Assembly (NCBI GenBank): GCA_902158735.1
Contig: CABGHG010000032.1
Span: 1-13,585, forward strand
Reading direction: 5' to 3'
Length of the DNA stretch: 13,585 nt
From: Candidatus Methanolliviera sp. GoM_oil
Lineage (GTDB): Archaea; Halobacteriota; Methanoliparia; Methanoliparales; Methanoliparaceae
Below the pieces are notes generated by a model. It ran no database searches and was not told the origin of the DNA. It saw only the letters and a list, made by a program, of their open reading frames with translations. Made by a program: the position numbers and the translations under genes. Of this stretch, positions 5,888 through 13,089 are shown piece by piece (position 1 is the first letter of the stretch; every line of letters begins with the position of its first letter).

Positions 5888-6340
5888 ATGGCAATACGTA
5901 GATGGTTTGACCCCCATGAAGAGATGAGAAGGATGTGGGATTGGATGGATAGGATGTTAGAGGAGGTGCCGTACGTTGGTAGAAGGCTTCCTGAAACAAC
6001 TGGGAGAGAGAGTGGAACGGTGGCACCATACGTGGATGTGGCCGAGAAAGAAGGTAATATCGTGGTCAGGGCGGACATACCCGGTGTAAAGAAGGAAGAT
6101 ATCTCGGTTAACGTCAAGGGTGATATGCTCGAAATCAGTGCCGAGAGGAAGGAAGAGAAGGAAGAGAAGGGCGAAGGATATCTCAGAAGAGAGAGAACTT
6201 ATGGCAGATACTACAGGGCAATACCGCTTCCAGCGGAGGTAGATGCAGAGAAGGTGAACGCGACGTTCGAGGACGGCGTGCTTTCTATTGAGGTACCGAA
6301 AGTCGAAGGAAAAGAAGTCAAAAAGATAGAGATTAAGTGA
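5888..6340 (+). CDS. Small heat-shock protein (Hsp20/alpha-crystallin)
   Basis: 150 aa ATP-independent holdase that keeps unfolding proteins soluble, usually as a large oligomer in the cytosol. The N-terminal arm (1-42) is rich in W, M and R (RRMWDWMDRMLEEV). The alpha-crystallin domain runs from about 45 to 140: YVDVAEKEGNIVVRADIPGV, a charged lysine/glutamate loop (86-97), RTYGRYYRAIPLP and the signature FEDGVLSIEVPK. The protein ends in an I-x-I motif (IEI), which docks subunits together. ATG 5888 has a strong GGAGGTG site. It lies 113 bases before dnaK and is separated from it by T-tracts, so it is probably its own transcript, co-regulated with the chaperone operon. Confidence 0.95.
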   Translation: MAIRRWFDPHEEMRRMWDWMDRMLEEVPYVGRRLPETTGRESGTVAPYVDVAEKEGNIVVRADIPGVKKEDISVNVKGDMLEISAERKEEKEEKGEGYLRRERTYGRYYRAIPLPAEVDAEKVNATFEDGVLSIEVPKVEGKEVKKIEIK

Positions 6341-6384
6341 CCATGCCAAACTTCGTTCGAGCAGATCGGTTTAATTTTCATTTC

Positions 6385-6400
6385 TTTTTTTAATTTTTTT
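6385..6400 (+). terminator. Oligo-T terminator after hsp20
   Basis: Two runs of seven T (6385-6391 and 6394-6400) separated by AA lie about 45 bases after the hsp20 stop. Archaeal RNA polymerase stops at such T-tracts without needing a hairpin. The AT-rich stretch just after it may also serve as the dnaK TATA region. Confidence 0.55.
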
Positions 6401-6406
6401 AAAATC

Positions 6407-6446
6407 CTAAATTTTTAAAATATTCTTCTAAATTTTTAAAAGGAGG
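6407..6446 (+). promoter_or_regulatory. dnaK leader: 14-base tandem motif and ribosome site
   Basis: CTAAATTTTTAAAA occurs twice exactly, at 6407-6420 and 6428-6441, start to start 21 bases apart (two helical turns). The second copy runs into AGGAGG (6441-6446), eight bases before the dnaK ATG. The probable TATA box is TTTTTTTAAAAT at about 6394-6405, which would put the transcription start near 6425, between the motif copies. Two in-phase sites at the start point suggest a repressor operator. Confidence 0.45.
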
Positions 6447-6453
6447 TTTTTGA

Positions 6454-8334
6454 ATGGCTAAAAGTGTTGGTATAGATCTTGGTACGACAAATTCGGCTGT
6501 TGCTGTAATGGAAGGAGGAAAACCCACAATAATCATTAATGCGGAGGGTGGAAGGACAACGCCATCTGTTGTTGGATTCAAAAAGACGGGTGAAAGGCTT
6601 GTTGGTCCTCTTGCCAAAAGACAGGCCGTTTTAAACCCAGAAAATACCGTCTATTCGATAAAGAGGTTTATGGGCAGGAAGTATTCCGAGGTATCCAATG
6701 AGGTGAAATTAGTCACATATAAGGTCTTCCCGGGTCCGGATGACAATGTGCGAATAAGGACGAAGAAGAGAGAATACGCACCGGAGGAGATATCCTCGAT
6801 GGTCTTAAGGAAGCTTGTGGACGATGCCGCCAAATATCTGGGGGAGAAGATAAGAGATGTTGTTATAACGGTCCCTGCATATTTCAACGATGCACAGAGG
6901 CAGGCGACTAAGGATGCAGGAAAGATTGCTGGATTAAACGTCCTTCGAATAATAAACGAACCAACAGCGGCTTCTCTTGCTTATGGACTTGATAAGAAGG
7001 GAAATGAAACGGTCTTAGTCTTCGATTTCGGTGGTGGTACCTTCGATGTCTCTATATTAGAAGTTGGGGAAGGCGTCTTTGAAGTGAGATCCACGAACGG
7101 GGACACCCATCTTGGAGGAGACGACATCGATAAGAGGATCGTTGACTGGCTCGCGGACGAATTCAAGAGTAAATATGGGATAGACCTGAGAGATGATCCA
7201 CAATCACTACAGCGTCTCATAGAAGCTGCAGAGAAGGCGAAGATAGAGCTTTCGAGCGCCCTTGAGACTAATATTAATCTTCCGTTCATAACCGCAGATG
7301 CCCAAGGACCCAAACATCTTGAAGAAACACTGACGAGGGCTAAGTTTGAAAATCTTATTTCAGATTTGTTGGATCGATGTGTTGGACCAGTAAAACAGGC
7401 TTTATCTGACGCAAAACTCACTGAAAAGGATATCGATGAAATTATCCTTGTTGGCGGTTCTACAAGAATGCCAGCAGTACAGGATATGGTACGCAGATTG
7501 ATGGGTGGAAAAGAGCCAAATCAGGGAATAAACCCAGATGAAGTTGTGGCTGTTGGGGCAGCAATACAGGCAGGTATTCTTGCTGGAGAGGTTGAAGATG
7601 TGGTGCTTTTAGATGTTACGCCGCTATCCCTCGGCATCGAGACGCTCGGTGGAGTTACGACGAAGCTTGTCGAGAGAAACACGACGATTCCAGTACGCAG
7701 AAGCGAGATATTCTCAACTGCGGAGGATAGCCAGACGGCGGTAGATATCAACGTTCTTCAAGGAGAGCGAGAGATGGCACGCGACAACCGTTCACTTGGA
7801 AAATTCCGTCTTGAGGGGATTCCACCTGCATCGAGAGGTACACCCCAGATTGAGGTGACCTTCGATATAGATGCAAATGGGATATTGAACGTAAATGCAA
7901 AGGAGAAGGTAACCGGTAAAGAGCAGAAGATAACGATATCAGGATCCTCAAACTTATCCAAGGAAGAGCTCGATCGGATGATGGATGAAGCAAAGACACA
8001 TTCAGCAGAGGATAAAAAAAGGAGAGAAGAGGCTGAAGTAATAAATAATGCCGACAGTCTTGCATATCAGGTTGAAAAACAGCTTTCTCAGTTTGGATCG
8101 TCGATACCGGTGCATGAAAAGGCAAGAATAGATCAACTCGTCACAGATCTGCGTCAAGCTTTAAAAGAGAATACTGATATTGGAAGGATAAGAACGCTAT
8201 CTTCTGATCTTCAGCAGGCTTCATATTCTCTATCCGAAGCGGCTTGCGGAAAGGAACAGACTGCCGGGGGATCTGAAACGCCTTTGGAAGGAGAAGACGA
8301 CGATGTTGTCGATGCAGAATTTGAGGAGAAATAG
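6454..8334 (+). CDS. dnaK: Chaperone DnaK (Hsp70)
   Basis: 626 aa, full length. ATP-driven chaperone that binds exposed hydrophobic stretches, working with the DnaJ and GrpE encoded next to it. The nucleotide-binding domain has GIDLGTTNSAVAV (6-18), VVITVPAYFNDAQRQATKDAG (136-156), RIINEPTAASLAYGLDK (165-181) and the phosphate loop DFGGGTFDVS (191-200). The linker VVLLDVTPLSLG leads to the substrate domain (NTTIP, LQGEREMARDNRSLG, FDIDANGILNV), then a helical lid and an acidic tail ending DAEFEEK. Residues about 75-108 (after FMGR) form the long segment found in Gram-negative-type DnaK. As I recall, Methanosarcina-type DnaK lacks about 21-23 residues there. Strong AGGAGG site; first gene of the operon. 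Confidence 0.98.
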   Translation: MAKSVGIDLGTTNSAVAVMEGGKPTIIINAEGGRTTPSVVGFKKTGERLVGPLAKRQAVLNPENTVYSIKRFMGRKYSEVSNEVKLVTYKVFPGPDDNVRIRTKKREYAPEEISSMVLRKLVDDAAKYLGEKIRDVVITVPAYFNDAQRQATKDAGKIAGLNVLRIINEPTAASLAYGLDKKGNETVLVFDFGGGTFDVSILEVGEGVFEVRSTNGDTHLGGDDIDKRIVDWLADEFKSKYGIDLRDDPQSLQRLIEAAEKAKIELSSALETNINLPFITADAQGPKHLEETLTRAKFENLISDLLDRCVGPVKQALSDAKLTEKDIDEIILVGGSTRMPAVQDMVRRLMGGKEPNQGINPDEVVAVGAAIQAGILAGEVEDVVLLDVTPLSLGIETLGGVTTKLVERNTTIPVRRSEIFSTAEDSQTAVDINVLQGEREMARDNRSLGKFRLEGIPPASRGTPQIEVTFDIDANGILNVNAKEKVTGKEQKITISGSSNLSKEELDRMMDEAKTHSAEDKKRREEAEVINNADSLAYQVEKQLSQFGSSIPVHEKARIDQLVTDLRQALKENTDIGRIRTLSSDLQQASYSLSEAACGKEQTAGGSETPLEGEDDDVVDAEFEEK

Positions 8335-8808
8335 ATGGAGAATAAAGTTAGGATAGAAGAGCTTACGGAGGAGTTATCCAAGAAGGAGGAGCTGTATCTC
8401 CGTACGCTGGCAGACTTCGATAACTATCGAAGACGGGTCGAGAGGGATAAGGAGCGCGTGAATGCAGAGCGAGAACGTGCAATCCTTCTTGAGCTTTTGG
8501 AGGCTATGGATAACTTTGGGAGGGCGTTATCTTCATCTTCAGAGTCTTCAGAGTCTTCAGAGGGAGAAAATATAGATGATGGGGTTCAATTGATCTATAA
8601 TCAGCTTTTAAGGATTTTAGAGCGACATGGGGTAACTCCGTATGAAAGCGTAGGAGAAAAATTCAATCCAGAACTTCATGAGGCTATTTTAGCCATATCA
8701 ACCGATAAATACCTATCTGGAACGATCACCGCCGAAATGCAGAAGGGATATAAGATTGGAGACGAAGTTTTGAGAGTAGCAAAGGTTCAAGTAGCGAGGA
8801 ACGATTAG
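8335..8808 (+). CDS. grpE: GrpE nucleotide exchange factor
   Basis: 157 aa, shorter than Escherichia coli GrpE (197) because the disordered N-terminus is reduced. It opens DnaK to release ADP. Residues 5-60 form the long dimer helix (EELYLRTLADFDNYRRRVERDKE is typical), and the C-terminal beta domain has GVTPYESVGEKFNPELHEAI (99-118) and the closing IGDEVLRVAKVQVA (141-154). Between them is a loop with three in-frame copies of a 9-base repeat giving a Ser/Glu-rich stretch (66-76), where the family normally has a short variable loop. ATG 8335 begins directly after the dnaK TAG. GAGGAG inside the end of dnaK serves as ribosome site, so the two are translationally coupled. Confidence 0.96.
   Translation: MENKVRIEELTEELSKKEELYLRTLADFDNYRRRVERDKERVNAERERAILLELLEAMDNFGRALSSSSESSESSEGENIDDGVQLIYNQLLRILERHGVTPYESVGEKFNPELHEAILAISTDKYLSGTITAEMQKGYKIGDEVLRVAKVQVARND
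8536..8562 (+). repeat. Three exact copies of a 9-base tandem repeat inside grpE
   Basis: TCTTCAGAG occurs three times in a row (8536-8544, 8545-8553, 8554-8562). The unit is a multiple of three, so it adds Ser-Ser-Glu units without changing the frame. This is a slippage-prone site in an exposed loop of GrpE. Confidence 0.9.
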
Positions 8809-8819
8809 ATAGGGGTAGC

Positions 8820-9767
8820 ATGTCAGTCAAATTTAAAGATTATTATGAGACGCTGGGGGTAGATCGGAACGCAACAGATAAGGAGATCAAATCATCTTTC
8901 AAGAAGCTGGCTAAAAAATACCACCCGGACCTTCACACCGACGAAGATAAAAAGGCGGCAGAAGAGAAGTTCAAAGAGATAAATGAGGCTTATGAAGTTC
9001 TAAGTGACAAAGAGAAAAGAGAGAAATATGATCGTTTGGGTGCTAATTGGAAGGCAGGAATGGACTTTACACCCCCACCCGGATATGGAGGCGTACATTT
9101 TGAATATGTGAATATGGATGATTTTGAGAAGTTTGGTGGATTCAGTGACTTTTTTGAGACGATCTTTGGGGGGAGAAAGACAGGATTCAAAAGGACAGGA
9201 ACCACGAGAAGCTGGGCGAGAAAGGGTCAAGATATAGAGGCTTTTATTGATCTCACGCTCGAGGAGGCATATCACGGGGGAATGAGGAGTATATCGATAG
9301 GAAGAAATCATATAAGGCAACTCGATGTGACGATACCCTCCGGCGTGCGCGATGGCACGAAGATGCGTTTGAGTGCTCAGGGGGATCGTGGGATAAACGG
9401 CGGACCTCCGGGTGATCTGTATCTTAAGGTAAGAATTCTACCACACCGCATCTTTGAGGTATCCGGAGATGATCTGATCGTTGAAGTCCCTGTTATGCCA
9501 TGGGAAGCGACCATGGGTGCTAGTATAGATGTTCCAACATTGGATCGTACGGTGAAGATGAAGATACCACCAGAAAGCCAGTCCGGAAAAAAATTTCGTC
9601 TCAAGGGAAAGGGATTACCAAAAAAGAGTGGAGGAAGAGGCAATCAGTACGTTAAATTGAAGGTCGTCATTCCAGAGAGAGTAGATGAAGAGGGGAAACG
9701 CTTGTTCGAGGAGCTCTCTAAAGTATGTAAGGAAGATCCGAGGAGGAATCTATTTGGAGGGAGTTAA
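8820..9767 (+). CDS. cbpA: DnaJ-family co-chaperone of CbpA type (no zinc finger)
   Basis: 315 aa. Residues 6-72 are the J domain with the HPD tripeptide at 35-37 (KKYHPDLHT), which triggers DnaK ATP hydrolysis. A Gly/Phe-rich linker follows (about 75-120, including FGGFSDFFETIFGG). The cysteine-rich zinc domain of classical DnaJ is absent: no CxxCxGxG repeats. The two C-terminal beta domains follow, with DVTIPSGVRDGTKMRLSAQGD, NGGPPGDLYLKVRILPH, VPVMPWEATMGASIDVPTLD and the FRLKGKGLP segment, all as in E. coli CbpA. It lies 11 bases after grpE and directly before a CbpM-like gene, the same partner arrangement as cbpA-cbpM. No second DnaJ is in the window, so it probably serves as the main J-protein for this DnaK. 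Confidence 0.94.
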   Translation: MSVKFKDYYETLGVDRNATDKEIKSSFKKLAKKYHPDLHTDEDKKAAEEKFKEINEAYEVLSDKEKREKYDRLGANWKAGMDFTPPPGYGGVHFEYVNMDDFEKFGGFSDFFETIFGGRKTGFKRTGTTRSWARKGQDIEAFIDLTLEEAYHGGMRSISIGRNHIRQLDVTIPSGVRDGTKMRLSAQGDRGINGGPPGDLYLKVRILPHRIFEVSGDDLIVEVPVMPWEATMGASIDVPTLDRTVKMKIPPESQSGKKFRLKGKGLPKKSGGRGNQYVKLKVVIPERVDEEGKRLFEELSKVCKEDPRRNLFGGS

Positions 9768-10094
9768 ATGTTCATCAGAAAGAGGTCGTCTTATCCAATT
9801 TTAAAGGTTGAATGGAAAGGAGAGCGTCTTATTTCGATGCAAGAACTCTCTTTCAGATGTAAATTACACCCGGAGATTATAGAACATTATGTAGAACTGG
9901 ATCTGATCTCACCCATAAAATATGAGCAGAGGGGTTATTTGTTTAGAGCGAGTGCGGTTGATAAAGTAAGAAGCATACAAAGATTGAGAAGGGATTTAGG
10001 GGTTAATCTGATCTCCGCAGGGATAATACTCGACCTTTTAGATGAGATAGATGAGTTGAAGAAAGAGGTGTCCCGTCTTAGGAAGATGAGGTGA
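9768..10094 (+). CDS. CbpM/HspR-like MerR-type regulator of the chaperone operon
   Basis: 108 aa. Residues 21-62 look like a MerR-type helix-turn-helix (ISMQELSFRCKLHPEIIEHY, then the wing YEQRGYLFR). Residues 63-108 form a helix bundle and coiled coil with RSIQRLRRDLGVNLISAGIILDLLDEIDELK, the pattern of CbpM (a direct inhibitor of CbpA) and of HspR (repressor of dnaK operons). It sits between the CbpA-type gene and clpB, which fits both families. CbpM is favoured because its neighbour is CbpA-like and the protein is short. HspR is about 150 aa, and I find no HAIR operator (CTTGAGT-N7-ACTCAAG) in front of dnaK. ATG 9768 starts right after the dnaJ TAA, with GGAGGGAG as ribosome site. Confidence 0.85.
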   Translation: MFIRKRSSYPILKVEWKGERLISMQELSFRCKLHPEIIEHYVELDLISPIKYEQRGYLFRASAVDKVRSIQRLRRDLGVNLISAGIILDLLDEIDELKKEVSRLRKMR

Positions 10095-10099
10095 TTAGT

Positions 10100-12670
10100 A
10101 TGAATATAGAACATTTCACACAAAAGGCACAGGAGGCGTTGCAGAGTGCACAGTCGATTGCTGCAAGGTATAATCATCAACAGATGGATGTTGAGCATCT
10201 ATTACTCGCTCTTTTAGAAGAGAGAGATGGACTGATTCCAAGGATTATAGAGCGGATGGACGTAAGTTTAGAAGATATAAGAGGAGAAGTGGAGAAGGCT
10301 CTCTCCTCTTTACCAAGAGTTTCCGGAGCTGGAGGGCAGATATACATCACTCAAAGGGTAAGTAGCCTCTTAGAATCGGCTGAAAAGGAGGCTAAAAGAG
10401 TCAAAGATGAGTATATGAGCGTTGAGCATCTCTTGGTTGTGATGGCTGATGATGCTGGTGCATGTGGAAGAATTCTTGGAAGATATGGAGTGACAAAAGA
10501 GAAAATAATGCAGGCTCTGTTTGACATAAGGGGGAATCAACGGGTCACTTCCCAAAATCCTGAGGAGACGTATGAATCTTTGGAGAAATATGGAAGGGAT
10601 ATCACGAAGTTGGCGGGGGAGGGAGAGCTCGATCCGGTGATAGGAAGAGATGAGGAGATAAGACGGGTCATCCAGATCCTCTCGAGGAGGAGGAAGAATA
10701 ATCCTGCACTCATAGGAGAGGCAGGGGTAGGAAAAACGGCTATTGTGGAGGGGTTAGCCCAGAGGATCATAAATGGGGATGTTCCAGAAGGGTTGAAGGA
10801 TAAGAGAATTGTTGCACTCGATATGGGAGCGTTGATCGCGGGAGCAAAATATAGGGGAGAGTTTGAAGACCGTTTGAAAGCCGTCTTGAAAGAGATAAAG
10901 AGTTCTGGAGATGTCATTCTGTTCATCGATGAGATGCACACCGTTGTAGGAGCAGGCGCGGCAGAGGGAGCGATAGATGCAAGTAATCTCTTCAAACCGA
11001 TGCTTGCAAGGGGTGAACTACATTGTATCGGCGCGACAACGTTGGATGAATATAGGAAGTACATAGAGAAAGATGCCGCACTAGAACGCAGGTTCCAACC
11101 CGTTTTGGTCGATGAACCATCCGTAGAGGATACGATCTCCATATTGAGAGGATTGAAAGGGAGATATGAGGTGCATCACGGTGTGAGAATAAAAGATGCG
11201 GCATTGGTGAGCGCTGCCGTTCTAAGTCACAGATACATATCCGATCGATTTCTACCCGATAAGGCGATCGATCTTGTTGATGAGGCGGCAGCTAAGATCA
11301 GAACCGAGATAGACAGCATGCCAACCGAACTCGACGAGGTGAAGAGGAAGGCGATGCAACTCGAGATCGAGCGGGAGGCACTAAAGAAAGAGAAAGATGC
11401 CGCATCAAAAGAGCGGTTAAAAAAGATCGAGGAAGAGCTTGAAGATCTAAATGGGGAATTAAATTCGCTCGAAACAAGGTGGGAAGAGGAAAAAAAGGAT
11501 ATTTCAAGGATAAGATCATTGAAGAAGGATATAGAAGATACTAAAAAGGATATAGAACGCGCTGAAAGGGATTATAACCTAGACAGAGCGGCAGAATTGA
11601 AATACGGAAAATTATTTGATTTAGAGAAGGAGTTAAAGGAAGAAGAAGATAAATTAATGAGTAAAGACGAGATGCTCCTCAAAGAAGAGGTAGATGAGGA
11701 AGACATTGCAGAAGTGGTGAGTAGATGGTCGAGAATTCCCTTGAGCAAGCTGTTGGAGGGAGAGAAGGAGAAACTGCTGGGCTTGGAAGAAAAATTACAT
11801 GAGAGGGTAATAGGTCAAGATGAAGGTGTGAAAGCTGTGGCAGATGCCGTGATCAGGTCTCGTGCAGGGATAAAAGATCCAAATCGGCCGATAGGCTCTT
11901 TCATATTCTTGGGACCAACGGGCGTTGGAAAGACGGAGCTTGCTCGTGCGCTTGCAGAGGCGCTCTTCGATGATGAAGAGAACATGGTCCGGATAGATAT
12001 GTCAGAATATATGGAAAAGCACACCGTGGCAAGATTGATCGGTGCTCCTCCTGGATACATTGGTTATGAGGAGGGAGGACAGCTTACGGAAGCAGTAAGG
12101 CGAAAACCATACTCCGTCATCTTATTGGATGAGATAGAGAAGGCCCATCACGACGTATTCAACATTCTCCTCCAAATTCTGGATGATGGAAGATTGACCG
12201 ATTCACACGGAAGGACGGTGGATTTCAAGAACACCGTGATCATCATGACCTCAAATGTGGGAAGCGCGTACATATCGGGCAATCGAGAGTATGATGGGAT
12301 GAGAAAGAGAGCGTTGGAATCCCTTCGCGAACATTTCAGACCAGAATTCTTAAACAGGGTCGATGAGATCGTGGTATTCCATGAATTGACGAGAGAAGAT
12401 TTGAAGAAGATCGTCGATATTCAGATGGGATATTTGAAGGAGAGATTGGAGGATAGAAAGATAAAACTCGAACTCACCGAGCGCACGAAGGAATATCTCG
12501 CGGATAAAGGCTATGATCCTGTATATGGTGCCAGACCTCTAAAGAGAGTGATACAAAACGAACTTGAAAATAAGATCGCAAGGATGATCATCTCTGGCGA
12601 GATGAAAGATAACTCTACCATTTTAATAGACTATAAAGAGGGGAAAATTCTAATCGAATTGGACAGTTAA
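10100..12670 (+). CDS. clpB: ClpB disaggregase (Hsp104/ClpB AAA+ chaperone)
   Basis: 856 aa, essentially the length of E. coli ClpB (857). A hexameric ring that pulls polypeptides out of aggregates and hands them to DnaK. The N-domain (1-145) has its two repeats (FTQKAQEAL, then HQQMDVEHLLLALLE). NBD1 has Walker A GEAGVGKT (206-213), pore loop KYRGEFE (250-256) and Walker B ILFIDEMH (E278). The long coiled-coil M domain that docks DnaK spans about 405-530. NBD2 has Walker A GPTGVGKT (605-612), pore loop GYIGYEEGG (652-660), Walker B VILLDEIE (673-680) and GARPLKR near the end. There is no ClpP-binding loop evidence. ATG 10100 is preferred over the GTG at 10091: the family begins MN.E.FT.KAQEAL, and GAGGTGA (10088-10094) is then a proper ribosome site. 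Last gene of the operon. Confidence 0.97.
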   Translation: MNIEHFTQKAQEALQSAQSIAARYNHQQMDVEHLLLALLEERDGLIPRIIERMDVSLEDIRGEVEKALSSLPRVSGAGGQIYITQRVSSLLESAEKEAKRVKDEYMSVEHLLVVMADDAGACGRILGRYGVTKEKIMQALFDIRGNQRVTSQNPEETYESLEKYGRDITKLAGEGELDPVIGRDEEIRRVIQILSRRRKNNPALIGEAGVGKTAIVEGLAQRIINGDVPEGLKDKRIVALDMGALIAGAKYRGEFEDRLKAVLKEIKSSGDVILFIDEMHTVVGAGAAEGAIDASNLFKPMLARGELHCIGATTLDEYRKYIEKDAALERRFQPVLVDEPSVEDTISILRGLKGRYEVHHGVRIKDAALVSAAVLSHRYISDRFLPDKAIDLVDEAAAKIRTEIDSMPTELDEVKRKAMQLEIEREALKKEKDAASKERLKKIEEELEDLNGELNSLETRWEEEKKDISRIRSLKKDIEDTKKDIERAERDYNLDRAAELKYGKLFDLEKELKEEEDKLMSKDEMLLKEEVDEEDIAEVVSRWSRIPLSKLLEGEKEKLLGLEEKLHERVIGQDEGVKAVADAVIRSRAGIKDPNRPIGSFIFLGPTGVGKTELARALAEALFDDEENMVRIDMSEYMEKHTVARLIGAPPGYIGYEEGGQLTEAVRRKPYSVILLDEIEKAHHDVFNILLQILDDGRLTDSHGRTVDFKNTVIIMTSNVGSAYISGNREYDGMRKRALESLREHFRPEFLNRVDEIVVFHELTREDLKKIVDIQMGYLKERLEDRKIKLELTERTKEYLADKGYDPVYGARPLKRVIQNELENKIARMIISGEMKDNSTILIDYKEGKILIELDS

Positions 12671-12745
12671 TTGGAGACGAACGCTTGAATTGGTGAGAGA
12701 GAATTTTATATGTACAGATAGAAGAATGAGGTCTATAACTAGGAA

Positions 12746-12763
12746 ATAGAATGTCTATGTTTT
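12746..12763 (+). terminator. Weak hairpin and T-run between convergent genes
   Basis: ATAGA-ATG-TCTAT (12746-12758) can form a 5-base-pair hairpin, followed by GTTTT. It lies 76 bases after the clpB stop, in the 98-base gap between clpB and the convergent DUF6951-like gene. The stem is short and AT-rich, so this is only a candidate. Confidence 0.25.
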
Positions 12764-12768
12764 AAGGG

Positions 12769-13089
12769 CTATTCTAAAAATTTAATACAGATCTCTTTCT
12801 CTTTAAGTGCTAGAGATTTTGCCATCAGTTTTGCCTCTATCTGTGCTGCGGTAATAACTCCACAGGGCACCAAACAGGATGCACAAAGCTTACATTCATG
12901 AGCCATCCGACGAATTTTATTGTCATAGCATAAGAGATCTCCCATGGTTAGGTCACCAAGATTATCATCAAAGTCGGAGAGCTTTGGACAGATAGTTTCT
13001 ATCTCAATATGAATCATCTTTCCTTCTTTCTTGGCATTAATAACAGTGGTATATCCACATATCCGGGAATCAACCATCACCTTCATCAT
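12769..13089 (-). CDS. DUF6951-like protein with a CxxCxxCxxxC motif
   Basis: 106 aa. The start MKVMVDSRICGYTTVINAKKEGKMIHIEIETICP and the end IKFLE match the small archaeal/bacterial family that I know as DUF6951, often found beside corrinoid-activation genes. Family function is unknown. Residues 66-76 read CKLCASCLVPC, spaced C-x2-C-x2-C-x3-C as in ferredoxin-type [4Fe-4S] sites. Four further cysteines (11, 34, 54, 101) could bind a second metal. No membrane segment is present. Its ATG (13089 or the adjacent 13086) overlaps the TGA of the activator gene upstream in an ATGA arrangement, so the two are translationally coupled and probably work together, perhaps in electron delivery to a corrinoid protein. 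That role is inference. Confidence 0.75.
   Translation of the reverse strand: MMKVMVDSRICGYTTVINAKKEGKMIHIEIETICPKLSDFDDNLGDLTMGDLLCYDNKIRRMAHECKLCASCLVPCGVITAAQIEAKLMAKSLALKEKEICIKFLE

Noticed and set aside
6341..6453. Search for a HAIR element (HspR operator) before dnaK
   Set aside because: No CTTGAGT-N7-ACTCAAG or close variant is present.
10091..10099. GTG start for clpB
   Set aside because: The ATG at 10100 gives the family's typical N-terminus and has a well-spaced ribosome site that includes this GTG.
10537..11142. 201-codon minus-strand frame over clpB
   Set aside because: It overlaps the conserved NBD1 of ClpB on the other strand. The long open frame results from the codon bias of clpB.
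12700..12712. TATA-like TTTTATATG after clpB on the plus strand
   Set aside because: No gene or structured RNA follows it before the convergent DUF6951-like gene. In AT-rich DNA this occurs by chance.
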